Positions 1-11,352 are shown, numbered from the stretch's first letter. The stretch is DNA of 64,000 nt from Sceloporus undulatus (GCF_019175285.1 NC_056524.1:166792855-166856854), one strand, 5' to 3'. A program made the numbers and translations. Notes: generated by a model not told the origin, from the letters alone.

Positions 1-1918
1 GCGTAAGTTCAAGTCCGCGTAAAGCGTGCCCACGTATGACACGGGCGCGCTGTGTGTGTTAAACATTGCCTAATTGGAGGATAGTCAGATAGGGTTGCAC
101 TATATGCCTGGGTAAAGTGTCATTAGCAGCATTTGATTATACAAACCAAGTCTTTCTATAGTAGGTGAAAATTTTACTTTGAATAAATCAAGTGTTGCAC
201 TTCTTCAAATATATATATAGATTTATTGAGAGGAGCCTGCTTTAGTCTGCACTTAATCTTCTCCTCAGTATAAAATATTGCTTGCAACGGTATCTAACTC
301 AGTGGTTCACAAGCGAGAGTCTGGCAGCCTCTCAGGATTATTAGACAAACAGGGATAAATTTGTCATTTGAGTGATGCTGATAAGGTAAGAATCTGAACT
401 TGAAGCAAGGTTTGTTTAAATGTTAATATATATTTGAAGATGCCTTTTATATGTACTTCTTTTATACACTTTAAGTGGGTAGAGGTTCTTTGGTGATATA
501 TCCAATATTTGGAGAATGTCTTGATAAAGGAGAACAGAGAAAAAGGTATAGCCGTGTTACAGGATATTCCTTCTGTGTGTCTGAGATTTCATAATGACAA
601 AATAGACCAGCACTGTATTCTGTAAGCCTATGCTGTTTCTGAAATGTGAGCATTTTCATCAAACAGTAAATTATAAAATGCATATCCATGAAGTATATAA
701 GTTACTTTGAACTCAATTGGGAGAACAATGTGTAACCTATTGGCCACATCCAAACCCATAGTCCCCTTTTTACCCTTCCCTGTGTCCCCTTGTTTTCCCA
801 GAATTTTCTCTTAAAATTTGACATTGAGGTTTGTAGCCAGAATTCAGCAGCAACTCTCAAAATGCACTATAATCAATGGGACTATAGTGGAGGGACTAAA
901 GGGGACTAAATGGTATGATATTGACTACCCCGTCAACTATAATACATTTAACTATCAATATAATTTTCCATTACCAATATCATAGTGCACATAATAGTAA
1001 AGTCAATTTAAGTGCATTTAAAGTTCATGCTAACAGAAGTTGCACAGTTTTGGGATAGAAGCACAACTCTGCGTTAATTACACAGCTTTTGAAGATGTGC
1101 AGTTGTTCCAAAGCTGTGCCATTTGGCATGGTGCGATCAACAACAACAAAAAAATAAAGTCCTACAAGCTGTGGGAACTTTTCAAGAGGTATTTTTTCTT
1201 TCCATCAGTGTTTCCCGAGTGGCCTGGAGAACCATATTTCTACCACATTTGGGAAATTGTCAAATAGCCATTCCATCTCCATTTAACAACAAGAATAAGC
1301 AGTATTACTAGTAGCTGTGATCATCAAAGAAGTTTATTTTTTATTAATTAAACTAATATTTCCAAATGCTAATTAATCATGTAAGAAATTACATTTCTTA
1401 ATATGGGAGGTTTTCATATGTTAATAATCAAATTTAAATACAATAAATAGAATATAAATGGAAAGTTGGTCAGTTCTGTGATTTTTTTTTTGTTCAAAAT
1501 TTGCTAAGGTCCCTTCGCCTAATGCCATGACTCCTATGCATGCAACCCCCAAGTACTTGACTAACCTGGAAAGTAGCCCCAGGCCCCATGAAGGTTTCCC
1601 ACACCTCCAAGAGGATTTAACATCTTATAGGTAAAACAGAGATATAAAGATAGCTGGTCTGCATGCAATTATTCCTAGATGGCCTAGATTTTTATTGGAA
1701 TCAAAAGCTGTGGTAACCAAAACTGAATGACCAAAAGATAACCTTGCAACATATATAGCAAGAAGAGATGAAATGATCCCTGAGGGAGTACAGTGTACAT
1801 TTTCTAAGTGGCTCCAAGGTTTAAAGGGCTTCTAGTCCAAATGCCTTTAGACATTTTGCCCCCAGGCCCTGGACTTACTTGGTAGCAAGTGGCTAAAAAG
1901 GTATCATTAAACATTCCA
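1..1918. other. No gene or clear repeat recognised
   Basis: The first 55 bases or so are CpG-rich compared with the A/T-rich DNA after them and may be the end of an element cut by the window edge. The rest shows no frame with family resemblance. The short open frames near 1040-1310 lack any recognisable motif. Confidence 0.5.
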
Positions 1919-2014
1919 ATTTATTTATTTATTTGATATATATATTCAGCCTTTCTCTCCAATGAGATGCAAATTGGCTTACAATATAGAGATCCTCAGT
2001 GAAGTACAAAATGG
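1919..2014 (-). repeat. 3' end fragment of an unclassified retroelement
   Basis: An antisense tail of the kind common in lizard retroelements: an A/T-rich run, then a segment resembling 'gcctttctcccaa', then 'ggcttacaa'. The same pattern recurs at 8018-8075, where more of the element is present. About 95 bp are left and the source family is not assigned. Confidence 0.45.
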
Positions 2015-2025
2015 TGGTTGTGTAT

Positions 2026-2026
<1 letters not shown>

Positions 2027-2063
<37 letters not shown>

Positions 2064-2288
2064 TTGTTTTGTTTATATACCGCTATTCCAAAGATCATAG
2101 CGGTGAACAGCAAGTAAGCTAATTAGCAAGTAAGCTCATTTGCCCCCAACAGTTTGGGTACTCATTTTAGCGACCTCAGAAGGATGCAAGCCTGAGTCGA
2201 GCTTGGGCCCTTTTGCTGGTCTTGAACTCGCAACCTTGTGGCTTGAGGAAATGGCTGCAGTACAGGCATTTAACCACTGCGCCACCAG
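2027..2288 (-). mobile_element. tRNA-headed SINE with (AAT)n tail
   Basis: Read on the minus strand, the element starts with a tRNA-like head: 'GGCGCAGTGGTTAAATGCC' supplies a box A-like segment and 'GGTTGCGAGTTCAAGACC' a box B-like segment. An internal body follows, then a tail resembling 'atagcggtatataaa' and an AAT microsatellite at 2027-2063. The same family occurs on the plus strand at 13840-14077 with the same head and body. Head and tail are both present, so it is close to full length, about 262 bp. The tail resembles L2-type LINE 3' ends, which suggests an L2-clade helper; that is inference. Confidence 0.85.
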
Positions 2289-2496
2289 TTTTTATTAGTT
2301 CCCCCTGATACAGTGAAAGTGGACTAGCCATAAAATGTAAAATAATGGCTTATAGACCTTGTGCAGATATCAGTAGCGAAGGACCTGGGAAGGCAATGAA
2401 GCTTCCACATCTTCCCAAGAAGGTCAGGTATCAACGCCAGAGCTGCCACATTGCCTTTATCACTGAGCACCACAGAGTTTCCTTATACACTAGGGA

Positions 2497-2722
2497 CAGG
2501 CTGACTAGATGTCCTAACTGCACAGAAGGACAAGATACTGCAAGATATAGGACATTCGAGAAAAATATAGGACATTACCAAATAAAAGCTAAAAGCACTA
2601 ATATAAATGTAAATGCATGCTTCTTAGTCATGCTCAAAATGGAGGACATTTTGAAATTTCTCCTGGACAAAAGGTTGAAATGTAGGACATGTCCTGGAAA
2701 AGGTGGACATCTGGTCACCCTG
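2497..2722. mobile_element. hAT-type MITE with perfect 8 bp target duplication
   Basis: A 226 bp non-autonomous DNA transposon. The ends are inverted: left 'CAGGCTGACTAGATGTCC', right the reverse complement of 'CAGGGTGACCAGATGTCC'. It is flanked by an exact 8 bp repeat, ACTAGGGA, at 2489-2496 and 2723-2730. An 8 bp duplication with CAGGG-type ends is the hAT signature. The body repeats the word 'ggacat' in both orientations. It carries no transposase. The 140-codon open frame that crosses it is incidental. Confidence 0.88.
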
Positions 2723-2730
2723 ACTAGGGA

Positions 2731-3771
2731 AACGGTAAAGGTTTTCCCCTTTGACAAGATTGTCTAGTTGTGTTTGACTGTAGGGGACAGGATGAAATGT
2801 TTTGAGAGACACAGGGTAGTATTTTTATAAAGACTTCCAACTTCTCTCTTTAGTACATATAATTTATTGTGTGTTTAGGACAACTTGAGCATTCTTTCCC
2901 ATGTTTCCCTCCACCATATTCTTTTACACTTCAAAGTTTCTTAACCTCTTGAGAAAGTAGCCCATAATTTTCTTTCTTTCTTTCATTCGCTGGACCTTAA
3001 GTTAGTGGCCTGTTGTTTGCAGCCAAAGGGGTCTAACTGAAGTATTTAGCCTTCATTAAAATTTTATCACCTGGCCCTTGGCATCTTTTTGAATTGCCTC
3101 AGGGCAGCTGAAAGACTCACACCGCAGAGGCAATCACTTTCCTCTAAGTGCTGGATAAAATTAAAAGATTCATGCTTATTATTAGTAATCGGGGATGCTG
3201 TCCATTCTAGTGGCTGAAAACACAACAATATATGCTTGAATGAGAAACAAGTATGCTTCATGAGACGGGCTGCTTCGCTCTATTTAAGTCTCCATCTTCC
3301 ACCTTCTGACCTTCCTTTCCCTCCCCTTTTCTCTTAAAAGGGTTTGTGACGGCATCAGTTGCAAATTGGAAGAAATTCTGCAGGTAGAGGCTTCCCCATC
3401 ACAGCACTATTATGCTGGTGAAATTAATCTTTTCGTTGTTTTATTTAAACATAGCCTTTCTAACCAAATAAAAGAAGAAAGGTTCAGAAGGCAGATGCCA
3501 CCTGTTGATACACCCATTGCATTTGTGCAGCAGCTGCTGGAGACATGGGGAGCTTAATTGCAATCGTGGAAGATCAACAGCTCAAACCTGTCTGGCAGAT
3601 TAATCCTCTTTATTCACAAGGGGATTTGAGGGAAAGGTGTATAGAAAACCTGAACTTGTGCATCAGGGAGAGAGGGAAAGGGACTGCAGTCTGAAGCAGA
3701 GCGCATGGGGAAGAGGAGAGAAATCATTAGATTTTTCCCAAATGTATGAAAGAAAGAAGAGTGATACTCAC
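2731..3771. other. No gene or repeat recognised
   Basis: A/T-rich sequence with a pyrimidine-rich stretch at about 3295-3340. I see no coding signal or interspersed repeat. A plain (TG)n run follows at 3772-3793. Confidence 0.5.
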
Positions 3772-3793
3772 TGGTGTGTGTGTGTGTGTGTGT
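3772..3793. repeat. (TG)n microsatellite
   Basis: About eleven uninterrupted TG units directly upstream of a SINE tail. Confidence 0.9.
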
Positions 3794-3953
3794 AACATAT
3801 GGCATTGTTGAAAGAAAAGGATTTGCTTATGAGCACTGTTGTTGATTTTATTGTTGTTATGTGCCATTAAGTCAACTCCTATTTATGGCAACGCTATCAT
3901 AGCTTTTTCTTGGCCAGATTTCTTCAGTAGAGGTTTGCCATTGCATTCCTCTT

Positions 3954-4472
3954 AAGTCATGTCTGCATTAGCATGGGGCAACCTACAGTATCCTGGCCTC
4001 AAAGTTGCCCTGAACCTCCCCCATTACAAAGGTTCTCCATTGTGACATTGGATGGCTATTTGAAATGCATTCTGCTGAGCCACATGGCGCATGCACTGCC
4101 ACTGCAGGTTGCTTTGCTCTGAGGTCAGAACTAGGTGCTGTGCTTTGATCACATGGCTGGCTGTCTTGTTCTGACCTCAGAATAAGTGACTACAGATAGC
4201 GGTAGATGTGCCAGCTGGGTCAGTGTGACATGTTTCAAACAGCCACATGGCATCGCGACAGATGGCTCTGGATTTTCCAGGAAGATCCAAAGCAACTGGA
4301 GATTTTAAAAATCTGTGGTAATCTCTGATATACCTCATTCTGGTGCTGAAAAAACCAGATGTCATCCAGTCTGTTCACACCAGAACTAGGGCTTGGGCTG
4401 TGCACTGTCTGGTCCCTCTGCCAAGGGGATGGAAAAGGTCATTTTATTTGGCCCATGTAGATAGGGCTTTAC
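3954..4472. mobile_element. Unclassified insertion inside a SINE
   Basis: About 520 bp that separates two adjoining parts of the surrounding SINE, so it is an insertion by position. The ends are loosely inverted: 'tctgcattagcatggggc' on the left, and 'tctacatgggcc' on the reverse strand of the right. That hints at a non-autonomous DNA transposon. No target duplication is clear and the family is not assigned. Confidence 0.5.
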
Positions 4473-4557
4473 ACTGATAGAATGTGTCTTGCCCAAGGTC
4501 ACCCAGTGGGTTTTCATGGCTAAATGGTGATTTGAACCATGGACTCACAGAGTCCTA

Positions 4558-5248
4558 TAAGTCGACCTCATGTATAAGTTGAGGGCAGGTTTTGGGGGCC
4601 AAAATTCTAGGTTTTGATATGGTCTGAGGATAGGTCGAGGGTAAAATTTAGGGGCATGTGACAAAAGATCTAAAGGAGGAAGCAAAGGAAAACAATGGCA
4701 AAGAACTTTTAAAAATTCCAGCAGGCATAACTGTTTGTGCTCATACTAAAGGCTGGATGGATGAGATTGGGGTCAGTGCTTCCAGGAGAGATTATGCTCT
4801 TGCCTTTCACCAGGGGATGGTTCCTTGTTACTATAAGAGTTAAAGTACAGTACAGTGGTACCCCGGGTTACGAAAATAATTCGTTCCGCCGCCACGTTCG
4901 TAACCCAAAATGCTTCGTAAGCCGAAAAAGCCATAGGCACTAATGGGGAAAAGCCGCGATTTCGTGCGAAATAGCGCCGAAAAGCACCAAAAATTTTTTC
5001 GTAACCCGAAAAAACCTTCGTAACCCGGAACAGTTTTTTCCTATTGATTTTTTTCGTAACCCGGAAATTTCGTAAGGCGGCGCATTCGTATCCCGGGGTA
5101 CCACTGTATTTGCATTAACCCATGGATATGCTGACCCAGGCTTTTGGGTCAATTTTTTGACCAAAATGTCTATAGACTTATACATGACTATATATAGTAA
5201 ATTATAGCTCTTCCTTGAAAAATGAAAACAGTTACACTTAGACTCCTG
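4558..5248. mobile_element. Unclassified insertion flanked by GAGTCCTA
   Basis: This segment interrupts the SINE head. It is flanked by GAGTCCTA at 4550-4557 and 5249-5256, an exact 8 bp repeat that lies within a looser similarity of about 17 bp. Inside, 'gacctcatgtataagttgag' near the left is matched in inverted form by 'gacttatacatgac' at about 5172-5190. It has itself been hit by a Tigger-like element at 4853-5106, leaving about 437 bp of its own. An 8 bp duplication favours a hAT-type element, but the true right terminus is unclear. Confidence 0.55.
4853..5106. mobile_element. Tigger/pogo-like MITE, TA target site
   Basis: A 254 bp element with strong terminal inverted repeats (CAGTGGTACCCCGGGTTACG at the left, the inverse ending in GGGGTACCACTG at the right). 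TA lies on both sides at 4851-4852 and 5107-5108. The CAG-type ends and TA duplication fit the Tigger/pogo branch of Tc1/mariner. The interior repeats 'ttcgtaacccg' several times. Few CpGs look mutated, so it may be young relative to its hosts. It has no transposase. Confidence 0.85.
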
Positions 5249-5290
5249 GAGTCCTAGTCCAAAATCAAACCACTGTACCATGCTGGCTCT

Positions 5291-6806
5291 GCTTCTGAGC
5301 ATATAGAGAGTGAATTTCCTTCACAGTCATAGGCAGCTCAGCCTCCACACTACTGAAATTAAAAGTTCAGTATTTTGAAGTCCTGGACCAGTAGCATCCC
5401 AACGTCTCCATGTTTCTGGTGTGGTGAATTTGTCCCCAGATTTTATTCCAGGCTTTATAGAAGCTATGCACGATGCTGCACCTATTTGAGGAATATGACT
5501 CACAACCTCAGGTAGCACTTTTATCATCTGGAATAAAAATTAGATTGAATTCACTACATTTTTGACATGGGAGTCACCAACTGCTGCTGCTTGGCACCAT
5601 CATTGGCTAAATCCTCCTTTTGTGATCTTTACTGATGAAAGCACAACAACACAACACTTCTTTCATAATCTCTGCAGGCATGAAGATAACATGTAGAACA
5701 TACAGAGCAGTTGGGTCCATCACAACTCTCATAGTCCTGAAATGTGGTTGGCAAGCAGAGAATCTCTCTGTTCAACCTTAATCATTATTGTGTGTGTGTG
5801 TTTGTTCGTGTGTGCACACACATTTCAGTGTCCTAAGAGAAATAGATTGTGACATTTTCCAACTGTATATGTTACAGAATAGAAATTGTAGAATTGCACT
5901 CTGATGAGATTAGGTTCTAATAAAAAGATGCAGAAATTAAGTAGATGGTTCTTTTAAGGTAGCCTTAGGCACAATATTACAGCCTGCACCACCAAGATAA
6001 CGAAAGACTTTGAAATCTTAACTAACTTGAAAGGCTATAAAGGGAGACTACTTGATGCCCAGACATTCATATCTTGTCCATTCTTCTTTTCCAACTGTTA
6101 TTATCTAAGGGAACACGAAGGCAAGGAAAAATTAGTTGTCAAAGAATGGCTCTTTGGTCCCTTGATATACTAGTGATGGGATTTCTAGCAGAGATGGTGA
6201 GAATTATAGCACAAAATCTTGGTGAGGCCTTATTTCTGGAATAGCATGACTAGGTATGAATGCCTATATGGAAGCAGGAAGAATTCAGTTGGCAAAAGCA
6301 GGGAAGTAGAACTGGCAAATATGAGATTATTTATAAGCAACTGTGTATGTGTGGCGGTGGAGGTTAAAGATAAGAATCTCTGATGTTATCAGCTTCAGAG
6401 TACACCAGTGAACCAGAATTTGTTTTGACTACTTTAAATAATGGTTATGAATAGTAACAGTTACAGATTCTGGCCAACGGTTATAGAGTTCCTAGTAAAA
6501 TGTGTTTTAGGATTAGAAGTTTGTTGTTCACTTAACCACATTCCTTCCCTCCAAGATTTCACCCATACTGAATGTTTTCCATAGACAAGGTGTCATTTTT
6601 GGTAATTGACTCTCTGCATTTCCAAAGTCTGACGTCTCAAGAAAGACGTTGTGTGGGGTTTGCTTAGCTTTGGAGTGTAGATTGTTTTAGCCCAGGAGAG
6701 AACCCCAAACAATCTAAAGATACTTGCTCTGTTTGGATTATAGAGTTTAGTAAATCTGTTGCACATTTCTTGTGAAAATATTTGTGATTTACTTAAGATA
6801 ACCTTT
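5291..6806. other. No gene or clear repeat recognised
   Basis: Non-coding, A/T-rich. The only simple structure is a TG/CA-rich run at about 5786-5822. No frame shows a domain motif. Confidence 0.5.
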
Positions 6807-7161
6807 GGCGCATTACAGACCGCCCAAAAGAGTGGTATGCCACCGCCCTTGTTTGCTGCGTGAAGGAGCCGTAGTGGACAAACTGCACAGCTCCTCTGTG
6901 CAGCAAAAAGATCCCACAAAAAGTGGGTTCTTCTTGCGGTTTAGTTTTGATGCCACAAGACGCCAATGGCACCCTTGCAACATCAAAACTGCGCCGTGAC
7001 GTGCGGACGCTAGGCGTCTGTCATGTCAAAATGGCAGCGCCCATCTGTATAGGGCGCCGCCATTTTGATGCCCTCGTCACATGCGAGGGGTGAGGGGCAT
7101 CTAAAAGCGTCGCCCCTTGCATGTGATGACGGTGCCTCTATGGGCCTGTCTGTAACGCGCC
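6807..7161. mobile_element. CpG-rich MITE, family shared with 21250-21743
   Basis: A 355 bp G+C- and CpG-rich block in A/T-rich surroundings. Its ends are inverted: GGCGCATTACAGACCGCCC on the left, and the reverse complement of GGCGCGTTACAGACAGGCCC on the right. Flanks are TTT (6804-6806) and ATT (7162-7164), a possible 3 bp duplication with one change. It shares the words 'ggcgccgccatttt' and 'ggggcatct(a/g)aaag' with the element at 21250-21743. A 3 bp duplication points to PIF/Harbinger, but the superfamily is tentative. Confidence 0.75.
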
Positions 7162-7984
7162 ATTGATAGAAATATTCTCCTTTTACCTGTGGACCTGGTC
7201 CCAATATTCAGAACACTTCAATAATCATGCACTCAGATAATAAGAGGGTATCATTTGCATGAGTTTATGATTAGGACAGCAAACTTTAATTCATTTAATT
7301 GGTAGATTTATCAACTAAAGCTTTAGATGATAATTTGTAAGGGTCACTTTTAATCAAGGATGGCATAATCAGTACTGTTGTGGGATATGGACACATTTGA
7401 TTAATTCATGTTCTGGTGACATCTTATTTCAATAATTACAATGTGTTATATATAGACCTGCCTTTGAAAAAAAGTCTAGAAATGTCAGCTAATCTAAGAC
7501 AGAACTGCTACCTCATTAATGGGGACTACATGATAGGGCCAATTGGTGCAAGTACTTTGCCATATGTATGGGACAGTCTGTTTCAGTGTCAAAACTGAAA
7601 TTCTTGGTTTTAAGGTTCAAAACCATCAATAACATGTACCAGTTCCCACATCGCTCTCCCATCTAAGATCACCATTGGAGCTTTTCATCAAGATGTACAT
7701 TTGTGAGGCAGCTATGATTCTATTTCCCAAGGTATTGTATGAACTGTTTGATGTGTGTGTGTCTGTGTCTAGATCTTTGAATTGTTTTGTCCCTTCTGGT
7801 GGTTTTATCATGTGTCCTAGCTGCTGGTTTTTCCTTGCATTCACCTTGGTTCTGTCACGAGCTATTGCCATTATTTTATAATTTAGACTTCTTGTGGCTG
7901 CCATCCTATCAAAGACTTATGATGATGTTAAGTTGGTCATCATGTACGCCATCACAATTCACATTTTGAGATTTTGCAATTGCT
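7162..7984. other. No gene or repeat recognised
   Basis: A/T-rich sequence. The 92- and 68-codon open frames on opposite strands near 7626-7904 overlap each other and show no motif. Confidence 0.5.
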
Positions 7985-8610
7985 ATTGTTACTAATTAAC
8001 AATTAATAATTATTGTTATTAATTGATTTATACCCTGCCTTTCTCCCAACATAGGACTCAAGGTGGCTTACCATATCACTTAATGCAAAATAGCCAAAAC
8101 AATGTTGTTGTTAACTGCCCTTGAGTTGATCTTGAACCATGGTGACTCTGCTTATGAGACACCTCCAAGACCCTCTGTCCTCCACTGCTCTGTTCAACTC
8201 CTGCAAACTCATATTTGTGATCTTTTAAATAGAGATCCATCCATCTTGCATGCATCTTTCCTCTCTTTCTACTTCCCTCTACCTTTCCTAGCATTACTTT
8301 CCCCCCATAATTATTCATGCCTTCTCATGATGTGTCCAAAATACGACAACCTGAGTTTTATCATCTTGGCTTCTAGGGAGATTTCTGGCTTGATCTGCTC
8401 CTGGACCCATTTGTTTGTCTCTTTGGCTGTCCATAGAATCCTTAGCAGTCTTCTCCAACACCACATTTCGAATGAGTTGATTTTCCTCCTATCCTCCTTC
8501 TTAACTGTCCAGCTCTCACATCCATACATGGCAATAGGGAATACAGTGGCTTGTACGATTCTAGGTTTTGTGCTTAGTTGCATATCCTTGCATTTTAGGA
8601 TGTTCTCTAG

Positions 8611-10175
8611 TTCCAAATTAGATACCAAATTAGGAGGAATAGCTAACACCCCAGAAGATAAGATTAAAACACAAAAAGTTCTGGGCACCACAATTCAAAA
8701 AGTATGTGGAGAAACTGGACTGTGTTCAAAGGAGGGTGACTAAAATGGTGAAGGGTCTGGAAACCATGCCTTATGAGAAATGACTTAGGGAGCTGGGTAT
8801 GTTTAGCCTGGAGAAGAGAAGGTTATAAGGCGAGATGATAGCCCTGTTTAAATATTTTAAGGACTGTCATATTGAGGAGGGAGCAAGCTTGTTTTATGCT
8901 GCTCCAGAAAACAGGACCTGGAACAATGGGTGCAAGCTACAGCAAAAGAGATTCCACCTCAACATTAGGAGGAACTTCCTGATCGTAAGGACTATTCAAC
9001 AGTGGAACAAACTCCCTCAGATTGTGGTGGAGTCTCCTTCCTTGGAGGTCTTTAAACAGAGGCTGGATGGCCATCGGTCGGGGACGCTTTGATTGAGAGA
9101 TCCTGCAAGGACTGGATGGCCCTTGTGGTCTCTTCCAACTCTACGATTCTATTATTCTTTTTTTTTCACTAAAGGTGCTCAGTTTATTCCAGCCGCAATC
9201 AAACTGTTTAATGCCAAGGTTCGTCCTCAATTGCTATACGGAGCCCAGTTGGGACCATATAGTAACATAAATGTAATTGAACATCTGCAAACTAAGTTCC
9301 TTAGGAGAATCTTTCAGGTTGCCCATTGTGTTCCAAACGCTGTTCTTAGAAGAGACGCTGGGACTATTAAAATAGAATCTAGTCTGTGGATTAGTATACT
9401 CACCAATTGGCAAAAATTGCATAAAAACTTCTGGAGGTCTGACAAATTTAATTTTCCTGGATTCCTTTAAATCCTCTTGGGAAATTTCCCTTCTTAAGAA
9501 ATTAAATGAGCTTGGTCTCAATAAAAATGAAATTTTAAAGCTTGACACCAATAGAGCTAAATCTACTATTAAACAAAAAATCCTAGACGCATGGACTCCA
9601 CTTCCCTTTCAAAATATGTCATGTTCAGTGCTCAAGTTTTGGTCCCCTCCCCAGCTTCATATCTGTTCCATGTTACCCTCCCGAAGTTTAGAAGGGCTCT
9701 AACTCAGGCACGTTTCAATGTGTTGCCCACGGCCATGTTGGAAGGTAGATTTAAAAAAACACTTTTTGAAATCCGTTTTTGCCCATGTGGCTCGGGTGCT
9801 GTTGAAACCAATGAGCATGTTTTCCTTTATTGTCAGTTCTATAGAGACATTCGTCACCAAGCCCACTACTGAGTAAATCCCCAGGCAAAACTGACTCCTT
9901 TTATTTACGCCTCCTATTGGACAACAATGATCCTACAATATCCCATAAGGTGGCTAAATGTTGTTATATTGTTTGGAAACTGCGCCCTCAACTGTCAAAT
10001 GGTCATTTTATTACCGTGTAGAAAGAACTGTTTGATACTGTACACGTACAGTCTACCATCAGTTTATATTTTAATTTGTTATTGTTATATTGATATGTTG
10101 CATGTGTGATTTTGTTCTTATACTGGTCAATGACCAAATAAATTTTTATTACTATTATTACTATTATTCTATGAT
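8611..10175 (+). mobile_element. CR1 LINE 3' end inserted in the RTE LINE
   Basis: The sequence from 'gataccaaattaggagg' (8622) to 'ctcttccaactctacgattc' (9130-9149) matches the typical CR1 3' region. It encodes remnants such as ALFKYFKDCHIEEGASLF and RRNFLIVRTIQQWNKLPQ. The CR1 8 bp tail (ATTCTATG-like) resumes at 10166-10175 after the next insertion. The RTE LINE reading stops at 8610 ('tctagttcc') and restarts at about 10176 ('tttcatagctgtcc'), which places CR1 within it. Confidence 0.85.
9159..10160 (+). mobile_element. Non-LTR retrotransposon C-terminus inserted in the CR1 tail
   Basis: About 1 kb from the 3' end of another LINE. The conceptual pieces include VIEHLQTKFLRRIFQVAHCV and, further on, a cysteine/histidine motif of the form CPCGSGAVETNEHVFLYC, characteristic of the C-terminal zinc-knuckle of several LINE clades. 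It ends with 'gaccaaataaatttttatta' and an ATT-rich tail. The decamer CTATTATTCT lies at both borders (9149-9158, 10161-10170), consistent with a target duplication, although the site is low in complexity. Several frame breaks are present. The clade (Vingi-, R4- or I-like) is unresolved. Confidence 0.75.
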
Positions 10176-10470
10176 TCTTTCATAGCTGTCCTTTATTCTT
10201 AATCTTCTTCTGATTTCCTGGCTGCAGTCTAGCTTTTGTATCACATATTGTTGCCAAAACAATATGTGGTGCAAAACTAAAAAGCATTAAGTGATTTATC
10301 CAGTTAAAACATTACTTGGAAACAACCATTAAAAACACAACAAGTACTTATCATACTTTTAAAACAGTGCACCCATAGCATATCAGTCTACCCCAAACAA
10401 TTAAATGATGAAGGCCTGCTTAAATAGGAAGAAGGTCTTTGCAGTCTGGCCAAAAGAGAGCAGAACAAAT

Positions 10471-11233
10471 TAGGATTTGACATGGTGGTCATGCTCCTCA
10501 GCTGTTTGGTATGCTAGGTGTAACCTAATTATTATAGGGAGAGTGGTGCGGAATCATGCTTCATATAACCTGCAGTTCAGGTTTGGGAAGACAAGGGTAC
10601 AGTACTTTTGACATGCACCTGGTAATGGGGTGTTCTGCACTAAAAGGATTTTCTGAATTATAGGAATAAATTGGATATTGATCCAGGTTTCATAGAAGAG
10701 CAGAGGTAAAGTGAGAGGGGGCAGCTTTACAACTTGGAATCCATATACGTAGATGGTTTGAAATGAGAACATTTTTCTAAGTTGGTATTCAATTTTTGTT
10801 TGGATATTTCAAATTTTTTTTATGAATTTGCTTCTTATCCTGCAAGGCGCTCAGAGTGGCATACTTTTGATACCCTATGTGGGGTTTGCTTTGCAGGTAG
10901 TAGCTGAGTCTGGACTTCTTTAGCTTTAGAGAGAAGTGTTTAAGAGATGCCTCATTCCCTGAAGCATTTACTTAATTATTTATATAACATGTTTCTATTA
11001 GTGTGTCTTGTCTTTAAATGGTTCAGACAACATTAATCATGATGGAGCTCCAAGTGTGGAGCATATTTGCAGGAGTTCCTTATTTAGCCCTTCAAATTCT
11101 TCCCTAAACTGGGAAAATCTTTTATCTCCAGTCAGCTGACAGTGGGGATTGGGACTATGGCTGGACTTCTGCATCACCTATTGTGAATATGTAGTGGTTG
11201 TGAATATGGAACAATTATGGATTCATAACTCAA
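10471..11233. other. No gene; one weak retroelement-tail fragment
   Basis: Non-coding. About 10815-10880 ('gcttcttatcctgcaaggcg') resembles another antisense retroelement 3' end but is too short to assign. Confidence 0.45.
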
Positions 11234-11352
11234 GGTTGTTGTTGTTGTTGTTGTTGTTGTGTCCCTTCAAGCCATTTCCAACTTACGGCAGTCCTAAGTT
11301 GAACTTTTCACAGGGCAAGGTTTGTTCAGAAGAGGTTTGCCTTTGCCAACTT
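11234..11352 (-). mobile_element. ACA-tailed SINE, 3' half only
   Basis: An antisense (GTT)n tail at 11234-11260 is followed by 'gtcccttcaagccatttcc' and 'aggtttgcctttgcc', the 3' half of the common tRNA-headed SINE. The tRNA-like head is missing, so the copy is 5'-truncated. Confidence 0.8.

Larger units (their letters stand above)
3838..5290 (-). mobile_element. ACA-tailed tRNA SINE split by two insertions
   Basis: Three collinear pieces of one minus-strand SINE are visible: the 3' end with its GTT-rich (antisense ACA) tail at 3838-3953, the middle at 4473-4557 ('aaggtcacccagtggg'), and the tRNA-like 5' head at 5249-5290, ending in 'accatgctggctct'. The order and orientation match the near-intact copies at 52014-52233 (plus) and 62563-62803 (minus). 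Two unrelated segments, 3954-4472 and 4558-5248, separate the pieces and therefore arrived after the SINE. Confidence 0.85.
8104..10252 (-). mobile_element. RTE/Bov-B-like LINE, 5'-truncated, interrupted by CR1
   Basis: The C-terminal end of an RTE-type reverse transcriptase on the minus strand. The conceptual protein contains MYGCESWTVKKEDRRKINSF, then WCWRRLLRILWTAKETN, then YFGHIMRRHE, close to the Bov-B C-terminus. The 3' end at 8104 begins (antisense) with GTTGTTGTTAAC. The coding part occupies 8104-8610 and continues at about 10176-10252 after a CR1 element. The 11 bp target duplication GCCAAAACAAT marks both ends. About 585 bp of LINE remain, so it is heavily 5'-truncated. It has internal frame breaks and is not active. 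Confidence 0.88.
7985..10470 (-). mobile_element. Outer retroelement 3' end that hosts a nest of insertions
   Basis: Minus-strand 3' sequence of a common lizard retroelement. The proximal part at 7985-8103 reads 'ataccctgcctttctccc' and then 'aaggtggcttacc'. Its continuation begins at 10253 with a run of short A-rich words and reaches 'aggcctgcttaaatagg' at about 10410. The two parts are separated by 8104-10252, and GCCAAAACAAT is duplicated exactly at 8093-8103 and 10253-10263. So this element was already here when the RTE LINE inserted. Its family is not assigned. Confidence 0.65.

Noticed and set aside
2345-2767. 140-codon open frame
   Set aside because: More than half of it is the hAT-type MITE at 2497-2722, including both terminal repeats.
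8102-8743. 213-codon open frame on the plus strand
   Set aside because: It is the antisense of the RTE/Bov-B-like LINE C-terminus and runs on into CR1; the minus-strand frame carries the recognisable motifs.
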